A DNA stretch of 52,329 bases. Source: Candidatus Nanopelagicales bacterium. GTDB taxonomy: Bacteria > Actinomycetota > Actinomycetes > S36-B12 > CAIYMF01. The stretch is taken from positions 1 through 52,329 of the forward strand of contig JALOLK010000017.1 of assembly GCA_025456015.1 (NCBI GenBank). The letters run 5' to 3'. The notes beneath the pieces were generated by a model. The model was not told the origin of the DNA. It saw only the letters and a program-made list of their open reading frames with translations, and ran no database searches. Below are positions 1 to 10,464 of the stretch, in pieces. Position 1 is the stretch's first letter. Every line of letters starts with the position of its first letter. Position numbers and translations under genes: made by a program.

Positions 1-1196
1 GCCTCGAACGGGTCCACCCCGAGGATGCCGAGCATGTGCCGCACCGCACCGAGCACCTCGGCCAGTCCCTCGACGGAGTCGCCGGCGAGGATCCGGTTGC
101 CCTGCGAGACCGTCTCGTGCAGCACGGCCAGCGCGGCCGGCACCCCGAGGTCGTCGTCCATGGCTGCGACGAACGCCGCCGGCAGGGGCGCGACCAGCCC
201 GTGGTCGCCCAGCCGCTCGGCGGCGCGCTGCACGAAGCCCTCGAGCCGGCGGTACCCGGCGGCGGCGTCGGCCAGCGCCTCGTCGGAGAACTCGATGTTC
301 GACCGGTAGTGGGCGCTGGCCAGGTAGAACCGCAGCTCGACCGGGCGCACCCGCTTGACCACCTCCGTGACCAGCAGGGAGTTGCCCAGCGACTTGCTCA
401 TCTTCTCGCCGGCGGTGGTGACCCACGCGTTGTGCATCCAGTACTGGGCGAAGCCGTCGCCCGCCGCCCGCGACTGCGCCACCTCGTTCTCGTGGTGCGG
501 GAACACCAGGTCCAGCCCCCCGCCGTGGATGTCGAAGGCCGCACCGAGGTACTCCCCGGCCATCGCGGAGCACTCGAGGTGCCAGCCCGGCCGACCCACG
601 CCCCAGGGCGTCTCCCACCCGGGCCCCTGCCCGCCGCTGCCCTTCCACAGCGCGAAGTCCCGTGGGTCGCGCTTGCGGGCGTTCGGGTCGGCGTCCGCCG
701 CTGGCTGCATCTCGGCCAGCCGCTGCCCGGACAGCGCCCCGTACTCGGGGAACGAGGCCACGTCGAAGTAGACGTCGCCGTCCGAGGCGTAGGCGTGCCC
801 GGCGTCGATGAGCCGGCGCATGAGCGTGATCATCGCCGGGACGTGCCCGGTCGCCCGCGGCTCGAGCGTCGGGGGCAGGCAGCCCAGGATCGCGTAGGCC
901 TCGGCGAAGGCCCGCTCGTAGTGGGCGGCGACGGCCCACCACGGCCGGCCCTCCTCGACCGACTTGGCCAGGATCTTGTCGTCGATGTCGGTCACGTTGC
1001 GCACGAAGGTGACCTCGTACCCGCTGGCCTGCAGCCAGCGGACGAGCACGTCGAAGCTCACCCCGGATCGGATGTGCCCGACGTGCGGCGCGGACTGGAC
1101 CGTCGCCCCGCAGACGTAGATGGACACCCGTCCCGGTTCGAGCGGGACGAACGCGCGGGTGCTGCGCGTCGCGGTGTCGTGCAGGTGCAGGGCCAT
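1..1196 (-). CDS. cysS: cysteinyl-tRNA synthetase, C-terminus beyond left window edge
   Basis: Reverse-strand reading from ATG at 1196: [43 protein letters not shown]...; KMSKSLGN motif near 390; synteny with ispF/ispD/carD. Confidence 0.93.
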   Translation of the reverse strand, partial: MALHLHDTATRSTRAFVPLEPGRVSIYVCGATVQSAPHVGHIRSGVSFDVLVRWLQASGYEVTFVRNVTDIDDKILAKSVEEGRPWWAVAAHYERAFAEAYAILGCLPPTLEPRATGHVPAMITLMRRLIDAGHAYASDGDVYFDVASFPEYGALSGQRLAEMQPAADADPNARKRDPRDFALWKGSGGQGPGWETPWGVGRPGWHLECSAMAGEYLGAAFDIHGGGLDLVFPHHENEVAQSRAAGDGFAQYWMHNAWVTTAGEKMSKSLGNSLLVTEVVKRVRPVELRFYLASAHYRSNIEFSDEALADAAAGYRRLEGFVQRAAERLGDHGLVAPLPAAFVAAMDDDLGVPAALAVLHETVSQGNRILAGDSVEGLAEVLGAVRHMLGILGVDPFE

Positions 1197-1267
1197 CCGC
1201 GAATCCTACCGGCGCCCCAGGGCCCGGCCGGGCGACGAGCGGGTGGGCCCCGCCCCGGCCCCCAGCC

Positions 1268-1337
1268 GTATCTGCTCCCGTCGCGCCGATCCTCTCCCGT
1301 CGCGACGGGAGCAGATGCGCCGCGCGGGAGAACCTGC
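1268..1337. repeat. 70-bp imperfect palindromic intergenic element, copy A
   Basis: GTATCTGCTCCCGTCGCGCCGATCCTCTCCCGTC-GC-GACGGGAGCAGATGCGCCGCGCGGGAGAACCTGC; second copy at 29939-30008. Confidence 0.8.
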
Positions 1338-1343
1338 CGCTGG

Positions 1344-1832
1344 TCAGGACCGCGGCACGACCAGGGCGGTCGCGATCGCGGCGACCCCCTCACCACGGCC
1401 GGTCAGGCCGAGGCCGTCGGTGGTGGTGGCCGACAGGCGCACCACCGCGCCGTCCAGGGCTGCGGACAGGGCCGCCTGCGCCTGCTCGCGGCGCGCACCG
1501 ATCCGGGGCCGCTCCCCGACCACCTGCACGGCCACGTTGCCGACCTCGAACCCCGCCGCCCGCACCCGGCGCAGCGTCTCGCCCAGCAGCGCGGCGCCGG
1601 AGGCCCCGGCCCACTCGGGCTGCGCGGTGCCGTAGTTGGAACCGAGATCGCCCAGGCCCGCGGCCGAGAGCAGCGCATCGCACACCGCGTGGGCGGCGAC
1701 GTCGGCGTCGGAGTGCCCGGCCAGGCCCACCTCACCGGGCCAGTCCAGGCAGGCCAGCCGCATGGGCCGGTCCGACCCGGCGGCGGCGAACGGATGGACG
1801 TCCACCCCGATCCCGACCAGCGGCAGCGTCAC
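1344..1832 (-). CDS. ispF: 2-C-methyl-D-erythritol 2,4-cyclodiphosphate synthase
   Basis: GTG start; [33 protein letters not shown] motifs; 4-nt overlap with ispD. Confidence 0.95.
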   Translation of the reverse strand: MTLPLVGIGVDVHPFAAAGSDRPMRLACLDWPGEVGLAGHSDADVAAHAVCDALLSAAGLGDLGSNYGTAQPEWAGASGAALLGETLRRVRAAGFEVGNVAVQVVGERPRIGARREQAQAALSAALDGAVVRLSATTTDGLGLTGRGEGVAAIATALVVPRS

Positions 1833-2554
1833 GGCCCCTCCTCCCCCCGCCCGCCGGCGGCGGCGAGCAGGGCCTCGGCCAGCAGCAGGTCCTGCGGCGT
1901 CGTCACCTTGAACGCCTGCGGATCGCCGGGCACCAGCGCCACCGCCAACCCGAGTGCCTCGACCATGCCGGCATCGTCGGTCGCCCCGGGGTCGCCGGTG
2001 GCGTGGGCCCGGCGCAGCACGTCGGCGGGGAAGCCCTGCGGGGTCTGGACCGCCCGCAGCGCCGAGCGGTCCAGGGTGCGCGACCCGCCCGCCGGGTCCA
2101 CGGCGCGGATGGTGTCCACGACCGGCAGGCCGGGCACCACGGCGGGGGCACCGGCCAGCACGGCGTCGATGACGGCACCGATCACGTGGGACGGCACCAG
2201 GCACCGGGCGGCGTCGTGCACGAGGACGACGTCCACCGCGTCGGGCACCACGTCGAGTGCCAGGCGCACCGAGTCCGCGCGCGCCGCGCCGCCGGTGACC
2301 GCCACGACCGGGACGGTGCCGGCCACGGCCGTCGCCGCGGTGGCCATCGACGCCTCGAGGCCCTGCGGACAGGCCAGCACGACCAGCCCCACCCGCGGCT
2401 CGGCGACCAGCCCGCGCACCGCGTGCACGAGGATCGGCTCGCCGGCCAGCAGCGCCATGGCCTTGGGCACCCCCGCCCCGAGGCGCTCGCCGGACCCCGC
2501 GGCCGGGACGATCGCGGCGACGGGGCGGCGGCTCACGGCGCCACCGTAGGGCAC
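1829..2554 (-). CDS. ispD: 2-C-methyl-D-erythritol 4-phosphate cytidylyltransferase (start may be GTG 2536)
   Basis: [20 protein letters not shown] nucleotidyltransferase signature; [11 protein letters not shown]. Confidence 0.95.
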   Translation of the reverse strand: MPYGGAVSRRPVAAIVPAAGSGERLGAGVPKAMALLAGEPILVHAVRGLVAEPRVGLVVLACPQGLEASMATAATAVAGTVPVVAVTGGAARADSVRLALDVVPDAVDVVLVHDAARCLVPSHVIGAVIDAVLAGAPAVVPGLPVVDTIRAVDPAGGSRTLDRSALRAVQTPQGFPADVLRRAHATGDPGATDDAGMVEALGLAVALVPGDPQAFKVTTPQDLLLAEALLAAAGGRGEEGP

Positions 2555-2658
2555 GCCACGCGGGTTCCAGCGGTGCCGGGCCAGGTGCGCGGACGGTCGA
2601 GGGGCGTCGCGGCCGATGCGGCCAGGGCCGCCCGAGGCGTCGGGCAGTCGCCAGACGA

Positions 2659-2690
2659 CGACGCCCCCGGGCCACAGGCCGGGGGCGTCG
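2659..2690 (-). terminator. hairpin terminator downstream of carD
   Basis: CGACGCCCCCGG...CCGGGGGCGTCG, 12-bp perfect stem directly after the carD stop. Confidence 0.6.
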
Positions 2691-2707
2691 CAGGATCGAT
2701 CAGCGGA

Positions 2708-3190
2708 TCAGGACTGCAGGACCTCGTCGAGGATGGCCTCGGCCTTGTCCTCGTTCGTGCGCTCGGCCAGGGCCAGCTCGCTGACGAGGATCTGGCGGGC
2801 CTTGCTCAGCATGCGCTTCTCGCCCGCGGACAGGCCGCGCTCGCGCTCGCGGCGCCACAGGTCGCGCACGACCTCGGCGACCTTGATGACATCGCCGGAA
2901 GCCAGCTTCTCGAGGTTCGCCTTGTAGCGGCGCGACCAGTTGGTCGGCTCCTCGGTGTAGGGCTGGCGCAGCACGTCGAAGACGCGGTCCAGGCCCTCGG
3001 CGTTCACCACGTCACGCACGCCGACGAGGTCGACGTTGTCGGAGGGCACCCGAACGGTGAGATCACCTTGCGCGACCCGCAGGACCAGGTACTCCCGGTC
3101 GATGCCCTTGATGGAACGGACCTCGATGGACTCGATGAGGGCGGCCCCATGATGGGGATACACGACCGTGTCGCCAACCTTGAACGTCAT
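2708..3190 (-). CDS. carD: CarD family transcriptional regulator
   Basis: [23 protein letters not shown]...; CarD/CdnL family, matches ORF track. Confidence 0.96.
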   Translation of the reverse strand: MTFKVGDTVVYPHHGAALIESIEVRSIKGIDREYLVLRVAQGDLTVRVPSDNVDLVGVRDVVNAEGLDRVFDVLRQPYTEEPTNWSRRYKANLEKLASGDVIKVAEVVRDLWRRERERGLSAGEKRMLSKARQILVSELALAERTNEDKAEAILDEVLQS

Positions 3191-3277
3191 AGAGCAGTGG
3201 ACCCCTTCCGGTGGACCCCCATCCTACCACGCAGGGGGGTCCCCTCCGTGCCCTCGCGCACCCGCTACAGTGCCGCC

Positions 3278-3781
3278 GTGACCCGCTCGCGCGCCCTCGC
3301 CACCGTCGCCGCCTGCCTCGTCGCCGTGCTCCCCCTGGCCGGCTGCTACCAGGGCTTCGAGGGGACCGTGAGCACGCAGAGCCCCAGCGGCAACGGCACG
3401 GACTTCGAGGTCGGGGACCTCAAGGTGCAGGATGCCACGCTGGTCACGGACCCCGCGGACCCCAGCCGCGCCTCACTCATCATGACCGTCCTGAACGAGG
3501 GTGAGACCGACGACGCCCTGGCCTCGGCCAGCGTCGAGCAGGCGAGCGGGGCGATCACGGGCCCGACCGCGCTGCCCTCCGGCGGGGTGCTGCCCGTGGG
3601 CCTGCCGGGTGCCGCGACGAGCATCGCCGTGGACGGCCTGGCGGCCAAGCCCGGCGACTTCGCGGCGCTCACGGTGTCCTTCGAGGCCGCCGGCTCCACC
3701 CCCGACCCGATCGACGTGAAGGTCGTGGTGGGCGAGGACTACTACGCCGAGTTCGCGCCCGCCGCCGCCCCCGCCCCGTAG
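3278..3781 (+). CDS. secreted lipoprotein, LpqE-like
   Basis: GTG start; lipobox LPLAGC; next to carD as in the mycobacterial lpqE-carD-ispD-ispF-cysS order. Confidence 0.75.
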   Translation: MTRSRALATVAACLVAVLPLAGCYQGFEGTVSTQSPSGNGTDFEVGDLKVQDATLVTDPADPSRASLIMTVLNEGETDDALASASVEQASGAITGPTALPSGGVLPVGLPGAATSIAVDGLAAKPGDFAALTVSFEAAGSTPDPIDVKVVVGEDYYAEFAPAAAPAP

Positions 3782-3784
3782 GCG

Positions 3785-4462
3785 TCAGCCCTCGAACTTG
3801 TAGCCCAGCCCGCGCACGGTCACCAGGTGCACCGGGTGGGCGGGATCCGGCTCCACCTTGGCGCGCAGCCGCTTGACGTGGACGTCGAGGGTCTTGGTGT
3901 CGCCGACGTAGTCCGAGCCCCAGATCCGGTCGATGAGCTGGCCACGGGTGAGCACGCGACCGGCGTTGCGCACCAGGTACTCGAGCAGGTCGAACTCCTT
4001 GAGCGGCAGGTTCACGGCCTGGCCGTTGACCTGCACGAGGTGGCGGTCCGGGTCGATGCGGACCGGGCCGGCCTCGACCACGGGGTCGGCGTCGAACTCC
4101 TCGACGTTGCGCCGCAGCACCGCGCGGATGCGGGCCACCAGCTCGCGGCTGGAGAACGGCTTGGTGACGTAGTCGTCGGCCCCGAGCTCCAGGCCCAGCA
4201 CCTTGTCCAGCTCGGAGTCCTTCGCGGTCACCATGATGATCGGCACCCGCGACTTGGCCCGGATCGTGCGGCACACGTCGGTGCCGGACATCCCGGGCAG
4301 CATGAGATCGAGCAGGATGAGGTCGATCTGCTCGCGCTCGAACGCCGCGAGGGCCTCGGGCCCGGTGCCGGCCAGCGCGACGGTGAACCCCTCCTTGCGC
4401 AGCATGAAGCCCAGCGCGTCGGAGAAGGACTCCTCGTCCTCGACCACCAGGATCCGCGTCAC
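3785..4462 (-). CDS. regX3: OmpR-family response regulator RegX3
   Basis: GTG start; TRILVVEDEESFSDALGFMLRKEGF receiver, winged-helix C-terminus; overlaps senX3 by 4 nt. Confidence 0.92.
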   Translation of the reverse strand: MTRILVVEDEESFSDALGFMLRKEGFTVALAGTGPEALAAFEREQIDLILLDLMLPGMSGTDVCRTIRAKSRVPIIMVTAKDSELDKVLGLELGADDYVTKPFSSRELVARIRAVLRRNVEEFDADPVVEAGPVRIDPDRHLVQVNGQAVNLPLKEFDLLEYLVRNAGRVLTRGQLIDRIWGSDYVGDTKTLDVHVKRLRAKVEPDPAHPVHLVTVRGLGYKFEG

Positions 4463-5697
4463 GTGTCCTCCTTGGGCGGGCTGGGGCGCCCGCGCTTCTT
4501 GCCCTCGCCGAGCTCGGGCAGCCGAATGGTGAACGTCGAGCCCTCGCCCACGCGCGACCACACGTCGCAGTGGCCGCCGTGGTTGGCGCAGACGTGCTTG
4601 ACGATGGCCAGTCCCAGGCCGGTGCCCCCGGTGTCCCGGGAGCGGGCCTGGTCGACCCGGTAGAACCGCTCGAAGATCCGGTCGAGCTCCACGGTGGGGA
4701 TGCCGATCCCCTGGTCGGTCACGGCGATGGTCACCGAGCCCTCGGCCTGGCCGGTGCTCACCGCCACCTTGGTGTTCGCCGGGCTGTAGTTGATGGCGTT
4801 GAGCAGCAGGTTGCGCACGGCGGTCGTGAGCTGGGACTCGACGCCGAGCACCGACAGCCCGGTGATGCCACCGCGCAGCAGCCGGATCTCCTGCTCGCGG
4901 GCGAGCAGCCGCACGTCCTCGCACGCCTGCGCCACGACGTCGTCGACGAGCACGGGCGCCATCGGGTGCAGCGGGTCGATGCCCTCGAGCCGGGAGAGGT
5001 CCATGAGGTCGTTCACCAGCGTGGTGAGCCGACGCGTCTCGATCACCATGCGCGCCGAGAAGCGGGCGACCGCCTCGGGGTCGTCGCGGCCCTCGGCCAC
5101 GGCCTCGGCCAGCAGCGACAGCGCGCCGATCGGGGTCTTCAGCTCGTGGCTGACGTTGGCGACGAAGTCACGGCGCACGTGGTCGAGGCGCTCGGCCTCG
5201 GTCATGTCCTCGACGAGCACGAAGGCCGAGCCGTCCTCCATGGGCGAGACCCGCACGCGCAGGCTCAGCCGCGGCTGGCGCCGGCCCGGGCGCTTGAGCG
5301 ACATGTCGCGCTGCACGACCTGGTCGGAGCGGCGCGCGGCCTCCACCATGGCGGCCACCTCGGGCACCCCGATCGCGCGCCGGCGCACGATCCGCACGGC
5401 CTCCAGCGCCGGGTGCGCCCAGCGCACCAGGCCGTGGGGGTCCACCCAGATCGCCGGGGTCCGCAGGGAGCGCAGCACGCGGCCCAGGTCGCCGGCCAGG
5501 ACGTCGCCCGCCTGGCCGACTGCCAGGCCCTCACCGCGCTCGGCCAGGCCGGCGCTGGGCTCGGCGCCGGGCACGGCGCTGGGCTCGGGGGTGGCCGGCC
5601 CGGGGGTCTCACGCTCGGGACCCGACCCGAGCGTGAGCGGGAACCGGCGCCGCCGGCCCGACGGTGCGGGCTCGACCGCAGGCGTCGACTCGCTCAC
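4459..5697 (-). CDS. senX3: SenX3-like sensor histidine kinase, no obvious TM segment
   Basis: RRDFVANVSHELKTPIGALSLLAEAV H-box; GTGLGLAIVKHV; coupled to regX3. Confidence 0.88.
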   Translation of the reverse strand: MSESTPAVEPAPSGRRRRFPLTLGSGPERETPGPATPEPSAVPGAEPSAGLAERGEGLAVGQAGDVLAGDLGRVLRSLRTPAIWVDPHGLVRWAHPALEAVRIVRRRAIGVPEVAAMVEAARRSDQVVQRDMSLKRPGRRQPRLSLRVRVSPMEDGSAFVLVEDMTEAERLDHVRRDFVANVSHELKTPIGALSLLAEAVAEGRDDPEAVARFSARMVIETRRLTTLVNDLMDLSRLEGIDPLHPMAPVLVDDVVAQACEDVRLLAREQEIRLLRGGITGLSVLGVESQLTTAVRNLLLNAINYSPANTKVAVSTGQAEGSVTIAVTDQGIGIPTVELDRIFERFYRVDQARSRDTGGTGLGLAIVKHVCANHGGHCDVWSRVGEGSTFTIRLPELGEGKKRGRPSPPKEDT

Positions 5698-5758
5698 GCC
5701 GGTCAGGATAGGGGCGCGCCGGAATCGCGGAGCACGTCCTTCGGGGGGCCCCGGCGGT

Positions 5759-5802
5759 ATTCACTCCCGCGGTGGGGATTGTTCACCCGGCGATCACCGC
5801 AA
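5759..5802 (+). promoter_or_regulatory. PHO-box-like 11-bp-phased repeats
   Basis: ATTCACTCCCG/CGGTGGGGATT/GTTCACCCGGC/GATCACCGCAA; three of four 11-mers match GTTCACC-like core. Confidence 0.55.
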
Positions 5803-5863
5803 CGCCACGCGGGTGCGGTCCAGTGCCCCGGTGCGCCCCTAGACTGCCACCAGGAGGACCACC

Positions 5864-6553
5864 ATGCGTGCAGCGTTCCACGAGCAGCTCGACGAGATCA
5901 GCGACCTCCTGGCGGAGATGGCGATCGCGGCTGGTGCCGCGATGAACCAGGCGACCCAGGCCCTGCTCAATGCCGACCTCGCCGCCGCCGAGGCGGTGAT
6001 CTCCGGCGACGACCACCTCGACGAGCTCACCAGCGAGGTCGAGCGGCGGTGCTACGACACCGCCGCCCTGCAGCAGCCGGTGGCCACCGACCTGCGCATC
6101 GTGATCGGCTCGCTGCGCATCTCCTCGTCGCTGGAGCGGATGGGGGACCTCGCGGTCCACGTGGCCAAGCAGGCGCGGCTGCGCTACCCGAACTCCTCGA
6201 TCCCCAACGAGCTCCGGGCGACGTTCGCGCGCATGGGGGCCCTGGCCGACGCGATCACGGCGAAGACGGCCACGGTCATCACGACCAAGGACGTCAGCCT
6301 CGGCCCGGACATCGAGCGCTACGACGCCGAGATGGACCACCTGCACCGCGAGCTGTTCACCGTGGTGCTCTCCCCGTCCTGGGCGCACGGGGTCGAGTCG
6401 GCGATCGACGCCACGCTGCTGTCGCGCTACTACGAGCGCTACGCCGACCACGCGGTGAGCATCGCGCGGCGCGTCATGCACGTGGTCACCGGTGAGCCGT
6501 ACGCGGACACCCAGCTGCTCATCGAGGGCGGTTCCACGGTCCAGGGCAGCTGA
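5864..6553 (+). CDS. phoU: phosphate signalling complex protein PhoU
   Basis: [31 protein letters not shown]...[11 protein letters not shown]; divergent from senX3-regX3. Confidence 0.93.
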   Translation: MRAAFHEQLDEISDLLAEMAIAAGAAMNQATQALLNADLAAAEAVISGDDHLDELTSEVERRCYDTAALQQPVATDLRIVIGSLRISSSLERMGDLAVHVAKQARLRYPNSSIPNELRATFARMGALADAITAKTATVITTKDVSLGPDIERYDAEMDHLHRELFTVVLSPSWAHGVESAIDATLLSRYYERYADHAVSIARRVMHVVTGEPYADTQLLIEGGSTVQGS

Positions 6554-6582
6554 GCGCGATCCGGCCCGGACCCCGGGCCGAG

Positions 6583-7905
6583 TTGCTGCCCTGCGCGCAG
6601 GCGCGCAAGGTGTACCCCGTGCACCAGCAGGCCCATCCGCTGCGCCGCACGCCGCGGCGCGTGGCGATGATCAGCGTGCACACCTCCCCCCTGGACCAGC
6701 CGGGCACCGGCGACGCCGGCGGCATGAACGTGGCGATCGCCGAGGTGGCCAGGCGCCTGGCGGCCCGCGGCACGCAGGTGGAGGTCTTCACCCGGGCGAC
6801 CTCCGGGGAGCAGCCGCCCCTGGCCGAGCTCGCGCCCGGCGTGCTCGTGCACCATGTGGCCGCCGGGCCCTTCGAGGGCCTGCCCAAGGAGGACCTGCCC
6901 GGGCAGCTGTGCGCGATGACGGCCGGCGTGCTGCGCCGGGAGGCCGCGCGCCGCGAGGGCTGGTACGACCTGGTGCACTCCCACTACTGGCTGTCGGGCC
7001 AGGTGGGCTGGCTGGCCAAGGAGCGCTGGGGGGTGCCGCTGGTCCACACGATGCACACCATGGGCCGGGTGAAGAACCGTTCCCTCGCGCCGGGCGACAC
7101 CCCAGAACCCGAGCTGCGCATCATCGGCGAGCAGCAGGTCGTCGACGCCGCCGACCGGCTCGTGGCCAACACCGCCGCCGAGCGGGAGGACCTCGTCACC
7201 CTCTACGACGCGGAGCCCGGGCTGGTGGACGTGGTCCTGCCCGGGGTGGACCTCGACGCCTTCCACGGCGACGACCGGGCCGCCGCCCGTGCAGCCCTGG
7301 GGTACCGACCGGACGAGCGCGTGGTGCTCTTCGTGGGCCGGATCCAGCCGCTCAAGGCCCCCGACGTGCTCGTGCGTGCGATGGCCGAGCTGACCGCACT
7401 GGACCCCGACCTGGCCGCGCGGACCCGGCTGGTGCTGTGCGGCGGGCCGTCGGGCTCGGGCACCGCCCACCCCACGGCCCTGGCCGACCTGGCGCAGGCG
7501 CTGGGCGTCCCGGCGACCTTCCACCCCGCGCTGGACCGCGCCGCCCTGCGCCAGCAGTACGCCGCCGCCGACGTGGTGGCCGTGCCCTCGCACTCGGAGT
7601 CGTTCGGGCTGGTGGCCGTCGAGGCGCAGGCGTGCGGCACGCCGGTGCTCGCCGCGGACGTCGGCGGCCTGCCGGTGGCCGTGGCCGACGGACGCTCGGG
7701 CCTGCTCGTGCCCGATCACGAGCCGCGCACCTGGGCGGGCTCCCTGATGCGCGTGCTCGCCGACGACGGCCTGCGCGGCCAGCTCGCCGCCGGCGCACGG
7801 CCGCACGCCGAGACGCTGTCGTGGGACCGCACGGTCGAGGGCCTGCTGGGCTCCTACGCCGCGGCCCTGGCCGCCCCCCGCGACACGCTGGCGCGGGTCG
7901 GCTGA
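6583..7905 (+). CDS. mshA: D-inositol-3-phosphate glycosyltransferase (mycothiol)
   Basis: [33 protein letters not shown]4 E-x7-E motif [14 protein letters not shown]. Confidence 0.95.
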   Translation: MLPCAQARKVYPVHQQAHPLRRTPRRVAMISVHTSPLDQPGTGDAGGMNVAIAEVARRLAARGTQVEVFTRATSGEQPPLAELAPGVLVHHVAAGPFEGLPKEDLPGQLCAMTAGVLRREAARREGWYDLVHSHYWLSGQVGWLAKERWGVPLVHTMHTMGRVKNRSLAPGDTPEPELRIIGEQQVVDAADRLVANTAAEREDLVTLYDAEPGLVDVVLPGVDLDAFHGDDRAAARAALGYRPDERVVLFVGRIQPLKAPDVLVRAMAELTALDPDLAARTRLVLCGGPSGSGTAHPTALADLAQALGVPATFHPALDRAALRQQYAAADVVAVPSHSESFGLVAVEAQACGTPVLAADVGGLPVAVADGRSGLLVPDHEPRTWAGSLMRVLADDGLRGQLAAGARPHAETLSWDRTVEGLLGSYAAALAAPRDTLARVG

Positions 7906-8390
7906 TGCCCCATCGCGACGTGGCCCGTCGGCTCGCGGCCCTGCTGGTGGCCGAGGGCCTGGAGCACGACGAGGTCGAGCCGGGCCGCTTCGTCGTGGTG
8001 CTGCCCGGACGGGCCAAGCTGCGCACCACCGTGAGCCTGGCGGTGGGCCCGCAGGCCCTCACGGTCAACGCGTTCGTGTGCCGGCGGCCCGACGAGAACG
8101 TCGAGGGCGTCTACCGCTGGCTGCTGCAGCAGAACACCCGGATGCTCGGGGTGGCCTTCGCGCTGGACCGCCTCGGCGACATCTACCTGGTCGGCCGCGT
8201 CCCGGTGGCGGGCCTTCGCGAGGAGGACCTCGACCGCCTGCTCGGCTCGGTGCTGCACGCGGCCGACGAGTCGTTCAACACCCTGCTGCGGCTGGGCTTC
8301 GCCAGTGCGATCCGCCGGGAGCGGGTCTGGCGGCAGGCACGCGGGGAGTCGCTGGCCAACCTCGAGGCGTTCGAGGACCTCGAGGCCTGA
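7905..8390 (+). CDS. YbjN domain-containing protein
   Basis: Start overlaps mshA stop; VYRWLLQQNTRMLGVAFALDRLGDIYLVGRVP; mshA-ybjN-gpmA synteny. Confidence 0.85.
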   Translation: MPHRDVARRLAALLVAEGLEHDEVEPGRFVVVLPGRAKLRTTVSLAVGPQALTVNAFVCRRPDENVEGVYRWLLQQNTRMLGVAFALDRLGDIYLVGRVPVAGLREEDLDRLLGSVLHAADESFNTLLRLGFASAIRRERVWRQARGESLANLEAFEDLEA

Positions 8391-8403
8391 GCCGGGCTGG
8401 ACC

Positions 8404-8425
8404 GTTCACCTCGGGGTCACCCAGC
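8404..8425 (+). promoter_or_regulatory. PHO-box-like direct repeat upstream of gpmA
   Basis: GTTCACCTCGG-GGTCACCCAGC, two adjacent 11-mers. Confidence 0.5.
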
Positions 8426-8468
8426 CGGCCGACGTTCGCCGCGCGCGCGCCCGCCGGGCTGGGCCAGT

Positions 8469-9224
8469 ATGGGCGCCATGACCTACACGCTGATCCTGCT
8501 GCGCCACGGCGAGTCCGAGTGGAACGCCCTGAACCTGTTCACCGGCTGGGTCGACGTGGACCTCACCGCGAAGGGGGAGGCCGAGGCCACCCGCGGCGGG
8601 GACCTGCTGCTCGAGCAGGGGATCCTGCCCGACGTCGCGCACACCTCGCTGCAGAGGCGGGCCATCCGCACCACCAACCTGGCGCTGGAGCGCTGCGAGC
8701 GGCACTGGATCCCGGTGCGTCGCAGCTGGCGGCTCAACGAGCGCCACTACGGCGCGCTGCAGGGCAAGAACAAGAAGGAGACCCTCGAGCAGTACGGCGA
8801 GGAGCGGTTCATGGAGTGGCGGCGCTCGTACGACGTGCCCCCGCCGCCGATCGATCCCGAGGACGAGCACGCCCAGACCCACGACCCGCGCTACGCCGAT
8901 CTCGCCCCCGAGATCCGCCCGGCGACGGAGTGCCTCAAGGACGTCGTGGCCCGCATGCTGCCGTACTGGTACGACGGCATCGTGCCCGACCTGCGCGCTG
9001 GCCGCGCGGTGCTCGTCGGCGCGCACGGCAACTCCCTGCGCGGCCTCGTGAAGCACCTCGAGGGCATGAGCGACGAGGCGGTCATCAAGCTCAACATCCC
9101 GACCGGGATCCCGCTGGTGTACCGGCTCGACGACGACCTGCGACCGACCGTGCCCGGCGGCGAGTACGTCGATCCCGAGGCGGCGGCCGCCGCGGCGGCG
9201 GCGGTGGCCAACCAGGGCAAGTAG
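8469..9224 (+). CDS. gpmA: 2,3-bisphosphoglycerate-dependent phosphoglycerate mutase (start 8469 or 8478)
   Basis: [40 protein letters not shown]. Confidence 0.96.
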   Translation: MGAMTYTLILLRHGESEWNALNLFTGWVDVDLTAKGEAEATRGGDLLLEQGILPDVAHTSLQRRAIRTTNLALERCERHWIPVRRSWRLNERHYGALQGKNKKETLEQYGEERFMEWRRSYDVPPPPIDPEDEHAQTHDPRYADLAPEIRPATECLKDVVARMLPYWYDGIVPDLRAGRAVLVGAHGNSLRGLVKHLEGMSDEAVIKLNIPTGIPLVYRLDDDLRPTVPGGEYVDPEAAAAAAAAVANQGK

Positions 9225-9235
9225 GCGTTGGGGAG

Positions 9236-9272
9236 GTCGGGCCCGGGTGAGGTGATCGCACCCGGGCCCGAC
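9236..9272. terminator. bidirectional hairpin between convergent gpmA and methyltransferase
   Basis: GTCGGGCCCGGGTG / CACCCGGGCCCGAC 14-bp perfect stem. Confidence 0.75.
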
Positions 9273-9278
9273 GCCTGT

Positions 9279-10097
9279 TCAGCGGACGGCACGGGGTGCG
9301 ACGGCTGACCAGGCCACGGTGCACTCGCCGAGGCGCCAGCGGGCGGGACCGTCGGCGACCGGCCAGCCCTCGGCGCGCAGCGATCCCACGGCGGCCAGCC
9401 ACCGCTGCCGTGGCCCGAACGCCGCCTGCGCGGCTGCCCGGTCCCAGGCGGCGTCGAGGGCGGCCAGCAGGGCATGCACCGGCTCCCCCGCGACGTTGCG
9501 GTGGATCAGCGCCTTGGGCAGCCGGGCGGCCACCTGCGAGGGCCGCACGAGGTGGCGCAGGTCGACGGCCAGGGTGAGCGACTCGGGGCGCCCGGCCGCG
9601 GTGGCGGGCAGGGTCAGCCACGCACCGAGGCGCCCCAGCTCGTCGCAGGTGCCCTCCACCAGCACCCCGTCAGGCACCAGCCGGGCGACCATGGCCGCCC
9701 AGGCCGTGGGCACGGCCGCCTCGTCGTACTGGCGCAGCACGTTGGCCGCGCGGATCACGACCGCGGGCTCGCCATCCGGGGTGGGCACCTCGAACCCGCC
9801 GACCGCGAAGGCCACCCGCGCCGTCGCCAGGGGGTGCGCCGCCGCCACCCGTGCCGGGTCGATCTCGAGGCCCAGCACGCGCGGGATGCGGCCGGTCCGC
9901 CCGCCCAGCCGCTCGGCCAGCTCGAGGGTGGTGACCGGGCTGGCCCCGAAGCCGAGGTCCACGACGAGCGGGTCGGGGTGGGCCCGCAGGGCCCGCGCAG
10001 CGCGGTGGGCGATCCAGCGGTCGACCCGGCGCAGGCGGTTGGGGTTGGTGGTGCCCCGGGTCACGATCCCCAGGGGCGCCCCGGAGCGCGGGGGCAC
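9279..10097 (-). CDS. class I SAM-dependent methyltransferase-like protein
   Basis: VVDLGFGASPVTTLELAERLG motif I-like; ORF track. Confidence 0.65.
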   Translation of the reverse strand: MPPRSGAPLGIVTRGTTNPNRLRRVDRWIAHRAARALRAHPDPLVVDLGFGASPVTTLELAERLGGRTGRIPRVLGLEIDPARVAAAHPLATARVAFAVGGFEVPTPDGEPAVVIRAANVLRQYDEAAVPTAWAAMVARLVPDGVLVEGTCDELGRLGAWLTLPATAAGRPESLTLAVDLRHLVRPSQVAARLPKALIHRNVAGEPVHALLAALDAAWDRAAAQAAFGPRQRWLAAVGSLRAEGWPVADGPARWRLGECTVAWSAVAPRAVR

Positions 10098-10397
10098 CTA
10101 GCGACGGCCGCCGGTGATCTCGATGATCCGCGGGCGGATGTCGAGCAGGTAGACCGCGCTGATGACGATGGCCACGATGCCCAGCAGGCCGATCGGGCTG
10201 CGCCACAGCGCCACGTTGATCAGCCCGATGAGCGCCGCTGCGCCGGTGAGCGCGACCCACAGCTGCTTGGACCGCCGGCCGACGGCCGGGAAGGCATCGG
10301 GGCGGCGGCGCAGGCAGTCGATGAACGCGAAGGCCGCGCCGGCCAGCGTGGCCAGCGAGATGGCGATGAGCAACCAGGCGCCGAGCGTCGGGAACAT
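10098..10397 (-). CDS. DUF2516-like small membrane protein
   Basis: MFPTLGAWLLIAISLATLAGAAFAFIDCLRRRPDAFPA...; adjacent to XRE/HBHA locus as in mycobacteria. Confidence 0.75.
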   Translation of the reverse strand: MFPTLGAWLLIAISLATLAGAAFAFIDCLRRRPDAFPAVGRRSKQLWVALTGAAALIGLINVALWRSPIGLLGIVAIVISAVYLLDIRPRIIEITGGRR

Positions 10398-10464
10398 GGC
10401 AGCAGGGTACGTCGAGGTCGGCCGGCCCGCCCGCAGCGGCGTGACCGACGTCACCCGGCGGATG

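Noticed and set aside
36-2549. 837-aa plus-strand ORF
   Set aside because: Antisense to cysS, ispF and ispD; low-complexity Arg/Pro/Gly/His composition typical of high-GC shadow ORFs.
9179-9224. poly-Ala tail of gpmA (GCGGCG repeats) as a regulatory microsatellite
   Set aside because: Simple-sequence Ala codons at a protein C-terminus; no further structure.
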